Positions 44,583 through 53,540 of a stretch of 64,000 nucleotides of DNA are shown here, in pieces; position 1 is the first letter of the stretch; the number at the start of each line of letters is the position of its first letter. Under the pieces are notes generated by a model. It ran no database searches. It was not told the DNA's origin and worked only from the letters and a program-made list of their open reading frames with translations. Location of the stretch: contig OZ244803.1 in assembly GCA_965220045.1 (NCBI GenBank), positions 310,001-374,000 on the forward strand, read 5' to 3'. The position numbers were made by a program, and so were the translations under genes. The stretch is from VXOZ01 sp965220045. Its GTDB lineage: Bacteria; Chloroflexota; UBA11872; VXOZ01.

Positions 44583-45119
44583 AGCGATCTCCTTTGAGCT
44601 AATGCGCGTTCTTTGCCAGTTTGCTTGCCGCTTGTCTTACACGCGTTGCGTGGCGTAAGGCCTTCCGCAAATTGAGTTGCCACACGCGTTCTCTAGAGCG
44701 CCCGGTATTCCCCTGAAAGTCGAGGCAAATCTAACCCATGACCTACGGCTTGTCAAACGACTTTGGCTGGCAGGACCGGGACGGCCAAGCACCTGATGGG
44801 CAAACGCTTTTGCGCGACGGCGGTCACGCTGGTCGCGTATGGGCGAGTCGCTGGTCTCCGGCCGCCGCAGCGTTCTAGCGACGCCTCGAAGACAAGTGGC
44901 TTCCGCGAAATGAACGGAAAAGGAGGACCTGTAGGCGGTAGTCGAGCATTAGTGTTTGGACGCGGGAGCGTGCCGGTGAACGGCACATGCTAAAGGTATG
45001 CCAAGAGTAGTTTGACTTCTTGGCCCGGAGATAGATGAACTCATCCAGAACTAGGCTGAGTTCACTTTGAAAGTGAGATTACCGCGGGCGATGGGCCCGT
45101 ATGGCACGCGGAGTTCAGC
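44583..45119. other. 537-bp intergenic region
   Basis: No protein gene recognised; the plus-strand open frame 44763-44993 has no family match and no ribosome-binding site. A possible structured RNA at 45054-45120 is listed next. Confidence 0.5.
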
Positions 45120-45120
45120 C
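45054..45120 (-). other. possible three-way-junction RNA at the methyltransferase stop codon
   Basis: GGCTGA (45054-45059) pairs with TCAGCC (45115-45120), enclosing two hairpins: CACTT-TGA-AAGTG (45063-45075), and CCGCG/GGGC with GCCC and CGCGG (45082-45111). The outer helix ends exactly in the methyltransferase stop codon. There is no T-run, so it is not a standard terminator. Confidence 0.35.
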
Positions 45121-45938
45121 TAATTCCGGTTGTACCTGAACAGGTGCATCTGCCAGTCCATGAACGGCATCAGGCCGGTCTCAAGGTAAAGCGCGAGTGC
45201 GCGACGTGCGTTGATGGGCTCGCCTGCGTGAAAACGGTTGCATTGGAAGCGGTAGTCCAGGCCCCCGCGTTCCTCCTCCGCCGCGTACTGCTTCAGATAG
45301 CGCAGGTAGTCCGGCCGGGCAAGATCAAACGGGACCCAGCCGGTACTTGAGATAGTCCCACCGTAGCTAAACTCGGGCACCTCGTCGCACAGTCGCTTAG
45401 CCCTCTGACCATAGCGTGACGAGCCGCCGAGCAATACCACACCGCCCGCTGTCAGGAACTTGCGCGCTCCTTTGAGCACTTCACGTCGGAAACCGAAGCC
45501 ATCGTCGTGCTCGCTGGCAGGCGGATTCGCAAGAACAAAGTCCACACGCTTCGCCAGGGAGTCGAGCGACCGGCGATCGCGCCAGTCCACCGGCGCGTAT
45601 GAGTCGGCGACGAAGAACGACGTCTTGTCGCTGACGGCGTTGCTCGAGGCGTTTTGGCGGGCGACCGCCACGCTGGTCTCGGAGATGTCCAGCCCGGCCA
45701 CGTGAAATACATCGGCAATTCTGGCTGCAGCGATCGCCAGACACCCGGAACCGGTGCCCCAGTCCAGCCCGACACCCTTGAGCAGGTCCTGGTTTCCCAC
45801 TATCGCCTTAACCGAGATCAGGCTTGCCGGTGATAGGGCAAAAGTCCCAGGGGGATGCAGTATGCGGACGTCACCGAGACCGGCCATCAAAGGACCGGGC
45901 AGCGTCGTTTCAGTGCTGGTTTGAAGGGGAGCGTACAT
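45120..45938 (-). CDS. class I SAM-dependent methyltransferase (NPPx type)
   Basis: 272 residues. The SAM-binding glycine motif is LDWGTGSGCLAIAAA (about 58-72), then VAGLDISETSVAVAR, and FVLANPPAS (motif IV, NPPx), the signature of N-methyltransferases acting on DNA, RNA bases or protein Gln/Asn (HemK/RsmC/TrmN6 group). The C-terminal region (EERGGLDYRFQCNRF) is not a known target domain. The likely substrate is an amino group on rRNA, tRNA or protein. The predicted structured element starts at its stop codon. Confidence 0.82.
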   Translation of the reverse strand: MYAPLQTSTETTLPGPLMAGLGDVRILHPPGTFALSPASLISVKAIVGNQDLLKGVGLDWGTGSGCLAIAAARIADVFHVAGLDISETSVAVARQNASSNAVSDKTSFFVADSYAPVDWRDRRSLDSLAKRVDFVLANPPASEHDDGFGFRREVLKGARKFLTAGGVVLLGGSSRYGQRAKRLCDEVPEFSYGGTISSTGWVPFDLARPDYLRYLKQYAAEEERGGLDYRFQCNRFHAGEPINARRALALYLETGLMPFMDWQMHLFRYNRN

Positions 45939-46305
45939 TGCCTATCTCACTGTGCTGCCTGGTCACTTTGGCAGCCCAATAATCCCGTCGAGACCCCCCT
46001 GGGTTCTAGCTTCACAATACAACACGTTTTAGGGAAAATCCAGCAGTTTTTGTAAGAAAATTCTAAGATCGAAATGGGGCTGAGTGCTGGTATTGTCGGT
46101 GCGTGATCTTCGCTGCTGAATGCGGGTTGTGGAAGCCATGTCGGCACGACATACGTGCCACTCTTTTTCGGATTGACAGGTAGGCCGGATCCGGTGGGGC
46201 CGGGTCGGCACGCGACGGGGTTTCTTGAGTGGAGATTCAGTTGGAATGCTCTGGCTTACCAACGGGTGGGACTGCCAGACGGCACCCATCCCGGCCCAGA
46301 CGGCT
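45939..46305. other. 367-bp intergenic region
   Basis: Apart from a weak A+T-rich stretch around 46040-46060, no feature recognised. Confidence 0.45.
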
Positions 46306-47817
46306 CTAGCTGAGCGCAGCGACAACCCGCTCCGCGAGCATGAGTGTCGGTAGGTTGGTGTTCGCTCGGGGGACGGTTGGCATGATGGAAGCGTCGACGA
46401 CGTGGAGACCCGCCACGCCGTGGACCCGGCCCATCCGGTCTACCACCGCATGGGGGTCGGAGGCTGGCCCCATCTTGCACGTGCCGGCCGGGTGGAAGTA
46501 GTGCAGGCTGTGCCGGCGCAGGTCCGCGGCGCTGACCATGGCTGCGGATTCTTCTACTTCCTTGCCGATCAACGCAGCGAACGGCGGTTGGCGGGCGATT
46601 TCTCTGGTCATTGCCACGCCGTCGAGCAGCGCCCTCAGATCATGGTCAGCGGGGTCGGTGAAGTAGCCGGTGTCAATGATCGGATTCGAGTGTGGATCAC
46701 TGTCGCGGAGCGCGAGGCGGCCACGCGACTGCGGCGCCATGAGCGCGACGAACAGCTTGCACTCCCAGCGGCCGTCTGCGTCCGGCGCCGGGGCGGTAAG
46801 GGGTGCAATGTGCAGGTCAAATGCCTCATCGCAAAGGCTGCTGCGCGCCTTCGCCAGGCTCTGTTCGGTGAAGACGGTCTTGCCTGTGGCGATGAAGTCC
46901 GCCATCAAGGTGTCGAAGTGCGGTGTGCCGAGGTGAGAAATGGTGACGCCCGGATGGTCGTGGAGATTGCGCCCCACGCCCGGCAGATCGAGCCGGGCGG
47001 AGATTCCCAACCCGGTCAGTTCGCCGGCCGGACCGATGCCGGAGCGCAGCAATACGGCGGGCGAGCCGTAGGCTCCTCCGCATAGGAAAATTCTTCCGGC
47101 CTCCACGGTGTGACGCTTCTCGTCGCGGATGACGTCGACCGAGACCGCGCGTAAGCCGCGCAGATTTACCTTGTCGACCAGGGTGTCACCGGCAATTGTC
47201 AGATTGTCTTGCGCCCGCACCGGGTCGAGATAGGCAAGCGCTGTGCTCCAGCGCATCCCGTGCCTGATGTTCACCGGCGCCAGCGCCGCGCCGGCATCTT
47301 CATCCAGATCGTTCAGATTCGCCGTGCGGGGTATGCCGGTGGCGACCATTGCTTCCAAGCACGCGCCGTGGAAAGGCATGACTTCCTCCGGCGCGAACGC
47401 GCGCACGTGCAGCCGTGCCATCGCTCGCTCGAAGAAAGGGATCACATCCGCTGTGGTCCAGCCCTCGTTGCCGGCGCTTGCCCAGCCGTCGTAGTCGGCG
47501 TGGCTGCCCCAGATGGCGATGCAGCCGTTGTGCGCCGAACAACCGCCGATCACTTTGGCACGCTGCAGTTCGTGGTTTGGCTGGCCGTGCGCCGCCGCGC
47601 TGGTGAACGACCAGTCGTGGCTATCGGCAAGGACGCGACCGTCGAGCAACTCCCGCGGCCAGCGGTCTTCCGCCAGATGGCCGTAGTCGGGGCCGGCCTC
47701 GAGCAGCAGCACCGACTGGTCGCCGCGTTCGGCAAGCAGACCCGCTACCGCGGCTCCGGCCGTGCCGCCGCCGATGACGACTGTATCCGCGTAACGAGGT
47801 ATGTGTGGGGTGCGCAT
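46306..47817 (-). CDS. GMC-family FAD oxidoreductase (choline/alcohol dehydrogenase-like)
   Basis: 503 residues. FAD-binding: ADTVVIGGGTAGAAVAGLLAERG with LLLEAGPDYG; GMC signature VIGGCSAHNGCIAIWGSHADYDGW (about 89-112); CGGAYGSPAVLLRSGIGP; the active-site HPAGTCKMG near residue 445 and the closing ANTNLPTLMLAE. It oxidises a primary or secondary alcohol or choline-like substrate to aldehyde or acid using FAD. No signal peptide. It lies divergent to an aminotransferase gene, which together would suit conversion of an amino alcohol or osmolyte (inference). Confidence 0.92.
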   Translation of the reverse strand: MRTPHIPRYADTVVIGGGTAGAAVAGLLAERGDQSVLLLEAGPDYGHLAEDRWPRELLDGRVLADSHDWSFTSAAAHGQPNHELQRAKVIGGCSAHNGCIAIWGSHADYDGWASAGNEGWTTADVIPFFERAMARLHVRAFAPEEVMPFHGACLEAMVATGIPRTANLNDLDEDAGAALAPVNIRHGMRWSTALAYLDPVRAQDNLTIAGDTLVDKVNLRGLRAVSVDVIRDEKRHTVEAGRIFLCGGAYGSPAVLLRSGIGPAGELTGLGISARLDLPGVGRNLHDHPGVTISHLGTPHFDTLMADFIATGKTVFTEQSLAKARSSLCDEAFDLHIAPLTAPAPDADGRWECKLFVALMAPQSRGRLALRDSDPHSNPIIDTGYFTDPADHDLRALLDGVAMTREIARQPPFAALIGKEVEESAAMVSAADLRRHSLHYFHPAGTCKMGPASDPHAVVDRMGRVHGVAGLHVVDASIMPTVPRANTNLPTLMLAERVVAALS

Positions 47818-48014
47818 TCGTTTCCCAGGGCCAATGCTAGACTGCAGAATTCAGTAGGGGGATTCTAGCACATGGGAGTGGCATATCGAGACTGCCAGCA
47901 GGCAACGGCACTCTCTGCGCCATAGATCACCGCGAATGGCATACTGCTCCGCAGCGCCCGGGCGACTTTGGGTATACTATCGCCAAGAGACCTTGCACGC
48001 ATGAGGAGGTGGCT

Positions 48015-49379
48015 ATGGGCCAGCAACCAAGCCAAGGGGGAGTAGCGACACAAGCGGGCGCCGAGGGTCTAGCTCCGACCGGTGAGACCGCCGAGTTATT
48101 TGTGGAGTCGTCCCGCTATATGCCGGGGGGCACGTCGCGGCTGCACTACTACTATCAGCCGTATCCCATCTATGCGCAAAGCGGGAGCGGCTGCTACCTG
48201 ACCGACGTTGAAGGGGTGGAACGCGTCGACTACCTCAACAACATGACCGCGCTCATCCACGGCCATGCCAACCCGGTGATCAACCTGGCCATCTTCAACC
48301 AATTGCAGCGCGGCACAGCCTTTTCCGAACCCGCCGAACCGGAGTTAGAGCTGGCCCGATTGCTCGTGGAGCGGGTGCCGGCTTTGGATAAGATTCGCTT
48401 TGCCAATTCCGGCTCAGAAGCGATAATGCTCGCGGTCAAGCTGGCGCGGGCGTATACGGGACGCAGCCGCATCGCCAAGTTCGAGGGCTTCTACCACGGC
48501 TACTATGACTATGTGCAGGTGAGTTACTCATCCCAGCCGGACACATGGGGCCCCGCCACCGCGCCCCACAGCGTGGCCAGCAGCGGGGGCTTGGCGGACT
48601 CGGTTGAGTCCGACGTGCTGACTCTGCCCTACAACGATAAAGAGTCCGTAACCCGATTGCTGGAGCAGCACGGGTCCGAGATCGCGGGATTGCTCTACGA
48701 TCCACTCTGCAACCGCGCCGGCTTTCCGTTGCCGCAGGATGACTTTCTCGCATTTCTCCGCGAGATTACGCGTGACTACGGGATTGTGCTCATATCCGAT
48801 GAGGTGATTAGTTTCCGCGTGAGCTACCAGGGCGGGGCAGCGCGCTTCGGCGGCGACCCCGATCTCACCGTCTTTGGCAAGATCATCGGCGGCGGTCTAC
48901 CGATTGGCGCGGTGGGCGGCAGGGCCGAGATCATGGCGCTGCTCGATCCCACGGCAGGGCCGCCGGTGCTCGCTTCCGGCGGCACGTTCAGCGGCAACCC
49001 GCTCTCCGCGATCGCCGGCTATGCCGCTCTCACCCAACTCACCCCGGAGGAATTCGCGCGTCTGGAAGTCCTTGGCGACGATTTACGATCCCGCGCGAAT
49101 GCGGTCTTTGCCGACGCGGGCGTGCCCGGTCAGGTCAGCGGCGCCGGTTCGCTCATTCTCGTCGTGCCGACGGACGCGCCCATCGTGAACTACCGCAGCA
49201 TCCCCAAAGGGCCGGCAGCCGAAGCGCGCATGCGCGGCCTGCACCGGGGCCTCATGGACGCCGGCGTTATCGTTTCCAAGGAGGGTCTGGGAGCGCTTTC
49301 CACGCCGATGGGACAGGAAGAGATCGACCGGTTCGTTGATGGCCTGGCACATGCGGCACAGCAGGTGGCCGGTGATTAG
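48015..49379 (+). CDS. class III aminotransferase (glutamate-1-semialdehyde aminomutase-like), copy 2
   Basis: 454 residues from ATG at 48015, with GAGGAGGTGGCT upstream; the in-frame GTG at 48009 is within the ribosome-binding site. Motifs: RFANSGSEAIMLAVKLARAYTGRSRIAKFEG, FYHGYYDYVQ, LISDEVISFRVSYQGG and the PLP lysine in TVFGKIIGGGLPIGAVGGR. It is a distant paralog of the gene at 36281 (conserved around the PLP site only). The HAD phosphatase gene begins 19-22 nt downstream, so the two are probably one operon. Amino donor and acceptor unknown. Confidence 0.88.
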   Translation: MGQQPSQGGVATQAGAEGLAPTGETAELFVESSRYMPGGTSRLHYYYQPYPIYAQSGSGCYLTDVEGVERVDYLNNMTALIHGHANPVINLAIFNQLQRGTAFSEPAEPELELARLLVERVPALDKIRFANSGSEAIMLAVKLARAYTGRSRIAKFEGFYHGYYDYVQVSYSSQPDTWGPATAPHSVASSGGLADSVESDVLTLPYNDKESVTRLLEQHGSEIAGLLYDPLCNRAGFPLPQDDFLAFLREITRDYGIVLISDEVISFRVSYQGGAARFGGDPDLTVFGKIIGGGLPIGAVGGRAEIMALLDPTAGPPVLASGGTFSGNPLSAIAGYAALTQLTPEEFARLEVLGDDLRSRANAVFADAGVPGQVSGAGSLILVVPTDAPIVNYRSIPKGPAAEARMRGLHRGLMDAGVIVSKEGLGALSTPMGQEEIDRFVDGLAHAAQQVAGD

Positions 49380-49400
49380 ACGTCGGCTCAAGGGCACGTG

Positions 49401-50159
49401 ATGCCTGCGTCCCCACGGTACACCGCCGTACTTTCCGACATCGACGGCACGCTGGCGCCCTATGGCGTGCCGCCTGCGGCTCCGGTGGTCGCCGGGCTGT
49501 CCGCCCTGGCAGCACGGTGCCAGGTGGGTCTCATTTCCAGCCGGGACCTCCACTACGTCAACGGCATGGCCGGTCGCTTCGGACTACGCGGTCTGCAAGT
49601 CGCCGACGGCGGCGCGCGCATCTTTCGCGCTGGCACGATGGAGACGCTCGACTGCGTCTATCTGGAGCCGGAAGACGCCCGCACGGTGCTGGATGTGGTG
49701 GCGCAAACCGACTATGCTTTCTCGGCTGTTGACGACACGAGCGTTGTAGAAGCCGTTCCCGACATCCGCCACTGGCGCATCACGCGCATTACGGTGCTGC
49801 CGGTGCCCACGGCTGACCTGCCGCGGTTTGAAGGACTCTTTGGCTCGGAGCGGCCCGTACACGTGACGCGCTTTCCGTACGAACCGGGAAAGACGTGGGG
49901 GGTGGACGTCACCCACAGGGAGGGAACGAAAGCCACCGCGGTGCATCGATACGCGCGCCTGCTCGGCATTACCCCTGCGGAGATCATCGGCGTCGGCGAC
50001 GGCCCCAACGACGTTGAATTCCTCCAAGAATGCGGTCTGCGCATCGCCATGGGCAACGCGCATCCTGATCTCAAAGCCATTGCGCATTGGATCGCGCCGG
50101 ACGTTATGGAGCACGGCATTCTGGCGGCGCTGGAGCGGTACGGCGACTGCTTAGGCTAG
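49401..50159 (+). CDS. HAD-superfamily phosphatase (Cof-like)
   Basis: 252 residues from ATG at 49401 (a GTG at 49398 is also in frame). Motif I is VLSDIDGTLAPYG with the nucleophile Asp, motif II LISSRD, motif III K in HREGTKATAVHRYARLLG, motif IV IIGVGDGPNDVEFL. The cap domain sits between motifs II and III. Cof-type enzymes dephosphorylate sugar phosphates and related small molecules in the cytoplasm. Directly downstream of the aminotransferase, it may act on a phosphorylated product of the same pathway (inference). Confidence 0.88.
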   Translation: MPASPRYTAVLSDIDGTLAPYGVPPAAPVVAGLSALAARCQVGLISSRDLHYVNGMAGRFGLRGLQVADGGARIFRAGTMETLDCVYLEPEDARTVLDVVAQTDYAFSAVDDTSVVEAVPDIRHWRITRITVLPVPTADLPRFEGLFGSERPVHVTRFPYEPGKTWGVDVTHREGTKATAVHRYARLLGITPAEIIGVGDGPNDVEFLQECGLRIAMGNAHPDLKAIAHWIAPDVMEHGILAALERYGDCLG

Positions 50160-50167
50160 ATTTCTTC

Positions 50168-50235
50168 CGTCACTCCGGTGGAAGCCGGAGTCCAGGGCAT
50201 GCGGAGAAGATGGATTCCGGCGAAAGCCGGAATGA
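50168..50235. repeat. double REP element (BIME-like), inverted orientation
   Basis: CGTCACTCCGG-TGGA-AGCCGGAGTCC, linker AGGGCATGCGGAGAAGATGG, then ATTCCGGC-GAAA-GCCGGAATG. It is the reverse orientation of 34911-34981. Immediately afterwards the 18-bp degenerate tandem repeat begins. Confidence 0.75.
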
Positions 50236-50245
50236 AGGATAAGAC

Positions 50246-50372
50246 GATCCCCTTGGAAGGCATGTACCTCACGGTAATGACTTTCCCAATAGAAGAGATG
50301 ATCCCCGCGCAAGAGTCGTTCTCCAGGGAAGCAACGATTCCCACGGAATTGATGAATTCCTGGGGAGTATTC
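50246..50372. repeat. degenerate 18-bp tandem repeat, about seven units
   Basis: Units on the + strand start at 50246, 50264, 50279, 50300, 50318, 50336 and 50354, with lengths 18, 15, 21, 18, 18, 18 and 19. The consensus is about GATTCCCNNGGAANNNAT. The period is a multiple of three, so an open frame (50178-50390) runs through it with hexapeptides like TIPLEG, MIPAQE and TIPTEL. I see no ribosome-binding site or family, and think it non-coding. The unit resembles the arm of the adjacent REP palindrome (GATTCCGGCGAAAGCCGGAAT). Confidence 0.6.
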
Positions 50373-50474
50373 TCTAGTCTACTAACCTGAGCCAACCCAT
50401 TTCAGCCAACCCAGGGAGTTTTGTTGCTGAAGCGCCCGCCAACGCGTGGGTGGCGGATGGAGTGGTGGTGAACT

Positions 50475-51608
50475 TCAGTCGCCTGCCAGGAGAGCCGCAA
50501 TGTCTGCCGCGCCCTGCTTGCGCATCCGCTTTGCCGCCGCGACCGGCGTGACGCCCGCATTGTTCTCTGCCAAGGGATCGGCGCCGCGCTCCAGCAGCAA
50601 CGCGACCGCCTCCTCCCGACTGGCACGGATGGCGTCAAATAGTGGTGTTTCGCCTCTTTCGTCTGCTGCATCGATGGCTGCACCGCGCGCCAGCAGGACC
50701 TCCATGCTTGCCAGAAAACCGGCAGTGGCGGCACGGTGGAGGGCGGTTTTCCCCTTGTAGTCGCGGACGTTCACGTCCGCGCCGAGTTCCAGCAGCGCCT
50801 GAATCTTCTCCGGATGTTCCCCCTTGTCGCCGCGGCTCGCAACGATCAGCGGCGGCCAGCCGGGTCGGCCGGTGTTAACGTCGTAGCCGTAGGCAATTGC
50901 CAATTGTGCTAGCTCTCGATTCTGGGAGGGATCCGCCAGCGGCAGCAATTTGGCGTCGGCGCTGTGCGCCAAGAGCTGTTCGACCAGGTCAAGGCGGTTC
51001 CTGCCCACGGCGATACCCAGCAAGCGGCTGCTGTGGCGACGCACCTCCGCGTCCCGATCCAGCAGCAGGGCCACCGTCTCAGCACACCCGCCGCTGACCG
51101 CATACACGAGCGGCGTAGCCCAGTCGTTGGGCATGGGATCAAAGACCAACCGGGATCCCTCCGTCTTCTGCATGTCGTGTTGCGGCTTGGCGCGCTCCAG
51201 CCGTGAAGGATCGGCGTCGAGGAACCCGGCAACCGCCGCCGTATCGCCGAGATAGGCCGCCGTGTGGATGCCCATGCGCGCGCCTCGCGACAGCAAGAAC
51301 TCCGCAATAGCATCCCGCCGCTTGGCTCTGGCGACGCAGTAGCAGCTAATCTCCACGTAGTGCTCGCTGTAGTGGCAGGCGCTGGCATTGACGTCGGCGC
51401 CGCGCTCCACCAGGAATTCGGCAACCGCGAGCTTGCCCCGGTAGGCCGCCTCCCAGAGCATCGTGCGGCCATGGGAGCCGACAGTATGCAGCCAGCGCGG
51501 GTTGTCGTCGATAAACCCCCGCACGGCGTTCACATCGCCGCGCCCGGCAGCCGCCACCACGATCTTGAGGAAATCGCTCTGCTTGCCGGTGAGGGTCGCG
51601 CTTGCCAT
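50475..51608 (-). CDS. ankyrin-repeat protein
   Basis: 377 residues from ATG at 51608; the ribosome-binding site TAAGGAG contains the stop codon of the upstream Lnt-like gene, so the two are translationally coupled. At least eight ankyrin repeats run through the protein: GRTMLWEAAYRGKLAVAEFLVERGADVNA and, near the end, KTALHRAATAGFLASMEVLLARGAAIDAADERGETPLFDAIRASREEAVALLLERGADPLAENNAGVTPV. No signal peptide, enzyme domain or membrane helix. Ankyrin proteins bind other proteins. In bacteria they can be regulators or, in host-associated species, effectors. Its linkage to a lipoprotein acyltransferase-like gene is unusual. Confidence 0.9.
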   Translation of the reverse strand: MASATLTGKQSDFLKIVVAAAGRGDVNAVRGFIDDNPRWLHTVGSHGRTMLWEAAYRGKLAVAEFLVERGADVNASACHYSEHYVEISCYCVARAKRRDAIAEFLLSRGARMGIHTAAYLGDTAAVAGFLDADPSRLERAKPQHDMQKTEGSRLVFDPMPNDWATPLVYAVSGGCAETVALLLDRDAEVRRHSSRLLGIAVGRNRLDLVEQLLAHSADAKLLPLADPSQNRELAQLAIAYGYDVNTGRPGWPPLIVASRGDKGEHPEKIQALLELGADVNVRDYKGKTALHRAATAGFLASMEVLLARGAAIDAADERGETPLFDAIRASREEAVALLLERGADPLAENNAGVTPVAAAKRMRKQGAADIAALLAGD

Positions 51609-51618
51609 CGAAAACTCC

Positions 51619-53172
51619 TTAACGGTCTGCGGAGCGCCGCGCCCACAACAACCGGCCCAGCAGCCCAACGACCAGGAGTGCGCACAATCCGGCGAACCAG
51701 TCACCGGTGCGCGTGTAGAGCGTACCGGAAGATTCCGGCACGGGAACGACAGCGCGCAGCACCGTGCGGGCCGGTTCCAGTGCGGACGTGCTGGCGATAA
51801 TCTCGCCGCTGGGCAACATTACCGCGCTGCCGTAACGCCAATCGGCTTTCACCACGGTTACGTTGTTCTCTGCCGCGCGCTGCACACTCGCCGCAACCTG
51901 GAAGGGGCTCATTTCCACCCAGTCATGGCTGGTGACGGCGATGAGTTGTGCGCCATTGGCGGTGAGTTTGCGGGCAACATCGGGAAAGTCGGAATCGTAT
52001 GCCATCATCGTGCCAAACGTCCCCAGCGAGGTGGGAAATACCGGATGGTCGCCGCCGGTGACGCTCTGCTCTCCCACGTAGATGATCGGATAGTTCTTGG
52101 CGTACATGCCGAGAAACTCTCCCTGAGGAGAAATCAGCACTGCCTCATTGCGGAAGCCGCGCGGATCCGTATCCACAAAATACGGCGCCAAGAGGTAGGC
52201 ATCCATTTCGCGGGCAAATGCGGCAAGGCGCTCTCGTGCTTCGGTGTCGGCCTGCACGTCGCGCCAGACCGTCGCCTCCGGCCAGACGATGAGGTCGGCG
52301 CCCTGGGCCTGCTCACGCGTGAGCGTTTCAACGTCGCTCCACGCCAGGCCGTAGTAGTCGCGCACGCCCCGGCTCAATGCCATGTCATAGTAATCGGACA
52401 TGTCGACGCCCGTTTGCACGAGCGCGACCTCAATGGTTTGCGTCCCGTTCTGTTCCTGCGCAGCCGGCGACTGTGCTGCCGCGATCAGCAGCGCACTGCC
52501 CAAGACTAGGGGGACTGCCAGCACGGCTGCGCCTGTGGCCGGCGCGGGCCGGCGCATGAGCAGCCGGGCAATGACGACGGCGATCAGCACGTTGGCGAAA
52601 ACGATGCAGAACGTGAGGAGCCACGGACCGCCCACTTGGGTGATCACCATGGCGGGCGGCATCGTGTGCTGCGTCGTGAAGAGATTGCCCCAGATGTGGC
52701 CGAGTTGCAGTCTGTAGCGCACGTACTCGGTCAGCGTCCAGACAGCCGGCGGCAGGAGCCAGAAATACGGTTTTGCCTGAGCCAGCGCCACCGGCGGTCC
52801 GGTGGGCACGCGTACAAAATAGAAGAGCACAAACAGCGTCGGCAGCAAGATCACGCTGACGAACAACGCCGGGGAATCCAGAAAGAGTATGGGTGGAAAG
52901 TCGCTGCCCCGCCACGCGCGGGAGGTAAGGCCCGGCGGGAACGCCTGCCACAGCAGCACGCCCATGTAGAGCACGAACGTCAAAGCCGCCGCTGCGCGGG
53001 CGGCACGCGGCCGCGGCGTGGGGAGCGCCCACATGAGAAACATCGGCACCAGCGCTACCCACGCCAGGAACCAGTAGTCATACGGCGGAAACGCCAGCAC
53101 TAGCAAGACCGCCGAGGTAACGGCGCTGGCAAGTATACCTAGTATGCCAAAGGGTGTTGATTGAGTCTTCAT
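51619..53172 (-). CDS. apolipoprotein N-acyltransferase-like membrane protein, catalytic Cys replaced
   Basis: 517 residues from ATG at 53172. The N-terminal half has six to seven membrane helices in the Lnt order; the outer nitrilase-like domain covers about 245-480, with a last helix at about 490-510. The catalytic Glu299 (LIVWPEATVW) and Lys359 (MYAKNYP) match E. coli Glu267 and Lys335. The nucleophile position, ICYE/ICYD in the family, reads MMAYDSDFPD, so Cys is replaced by Ala391 (codon 52000-52002). It is therefore unlikely to transfer acyl groups the normal way, and may be a non-catalytic relative or use another residue. Overlap with the ankyrin gene suggests co-expression. Confidence 0.82.
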   Translation of the reverse strand: MKTQSTPFGILGILASAVTSAVLLVLAFPPYDYWFLAWVALVPMFLMWALPTPRPRAARAAAALTFVLYMGVLLWQAFPPGLTSRAWRGSDFPPILFLDSPALFVSVILLPTLFVLFYFVRVPTGPPVALAQAKPYFWLLPPAVWTLTEYVRYRLQLGHIWGNLFTTQHTMPPAMVITQVGGPWLLTFCIVFANVLIAVVIARLLMRRPAPATGAAVLAVPLVLGSALLIAAAQSPAAQEQNGTQTIEVALVQTGVDMSDYYDMALSRGVRDYYGLAWSDVETLTREQAQGADLIVWPEATVWRDVQADTEARERLAAFAREMDAYLLAPYFVDTDPRGFRNEAVLISPQGEFLGMYAKNYPIIYVGEQSVTGGDHPVFPTSLGTFGTMMAYDSDFPDVARKLTANGAQLIAVTSHDWVEMSPFQVAASVQRAAENNVTVVKADWRYGSAVMLPSGEIIASTSALEPARTVLRAVVPVPESSGTLYTRTGDWFAGLCALLVVGLLGRLLWARRSADR

Positions 53173-53540
53173 AGACCGAATTCGTCTTCCGCGCAACGCA
53201 TCCGTTCACTCACCTTATGCACCTCTGCACAATCCGATACGCTCTGCTCTCCACCACCTATCTATCTTAACCTGCTGACCTTTTCCATGCGACGCTGCCC
53301 AATGAGGTCAGCAAGGTTTGAGGGCGCACAACTACGGTACACTCTAGTATTTCTTCAGACTAGTCTCGCGGGAAAGACGCGCATGATGATGGCGTAGTAT
53401 CCTTTAGATAAGAGTCCCTCTGGGTAAGTGACAAGCGTGTAAGGACAGATCTGCCGGACTCTACTACGAAAGAACAAGCCAACGCAGAGACCGTAGCGTA
53501 GTTCGGTTTCGCATCCCCGTTCGGTAGAGAGGAATGCTAC
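53173..53540. other. 368-bp divergent intergenic region
   Basis: No gene or repeat recognised. It holds the leaders of the Lnt-like gene (minus) and the methyltransferase gene (plus, GAGAGGA before ATG 53541). Confidence 0.45.

Noticed and set aside
44763..44993. 76-residue plus-strand open frame
   Set aside because: No ribosome-binding site, no recognisable motif, isolated.
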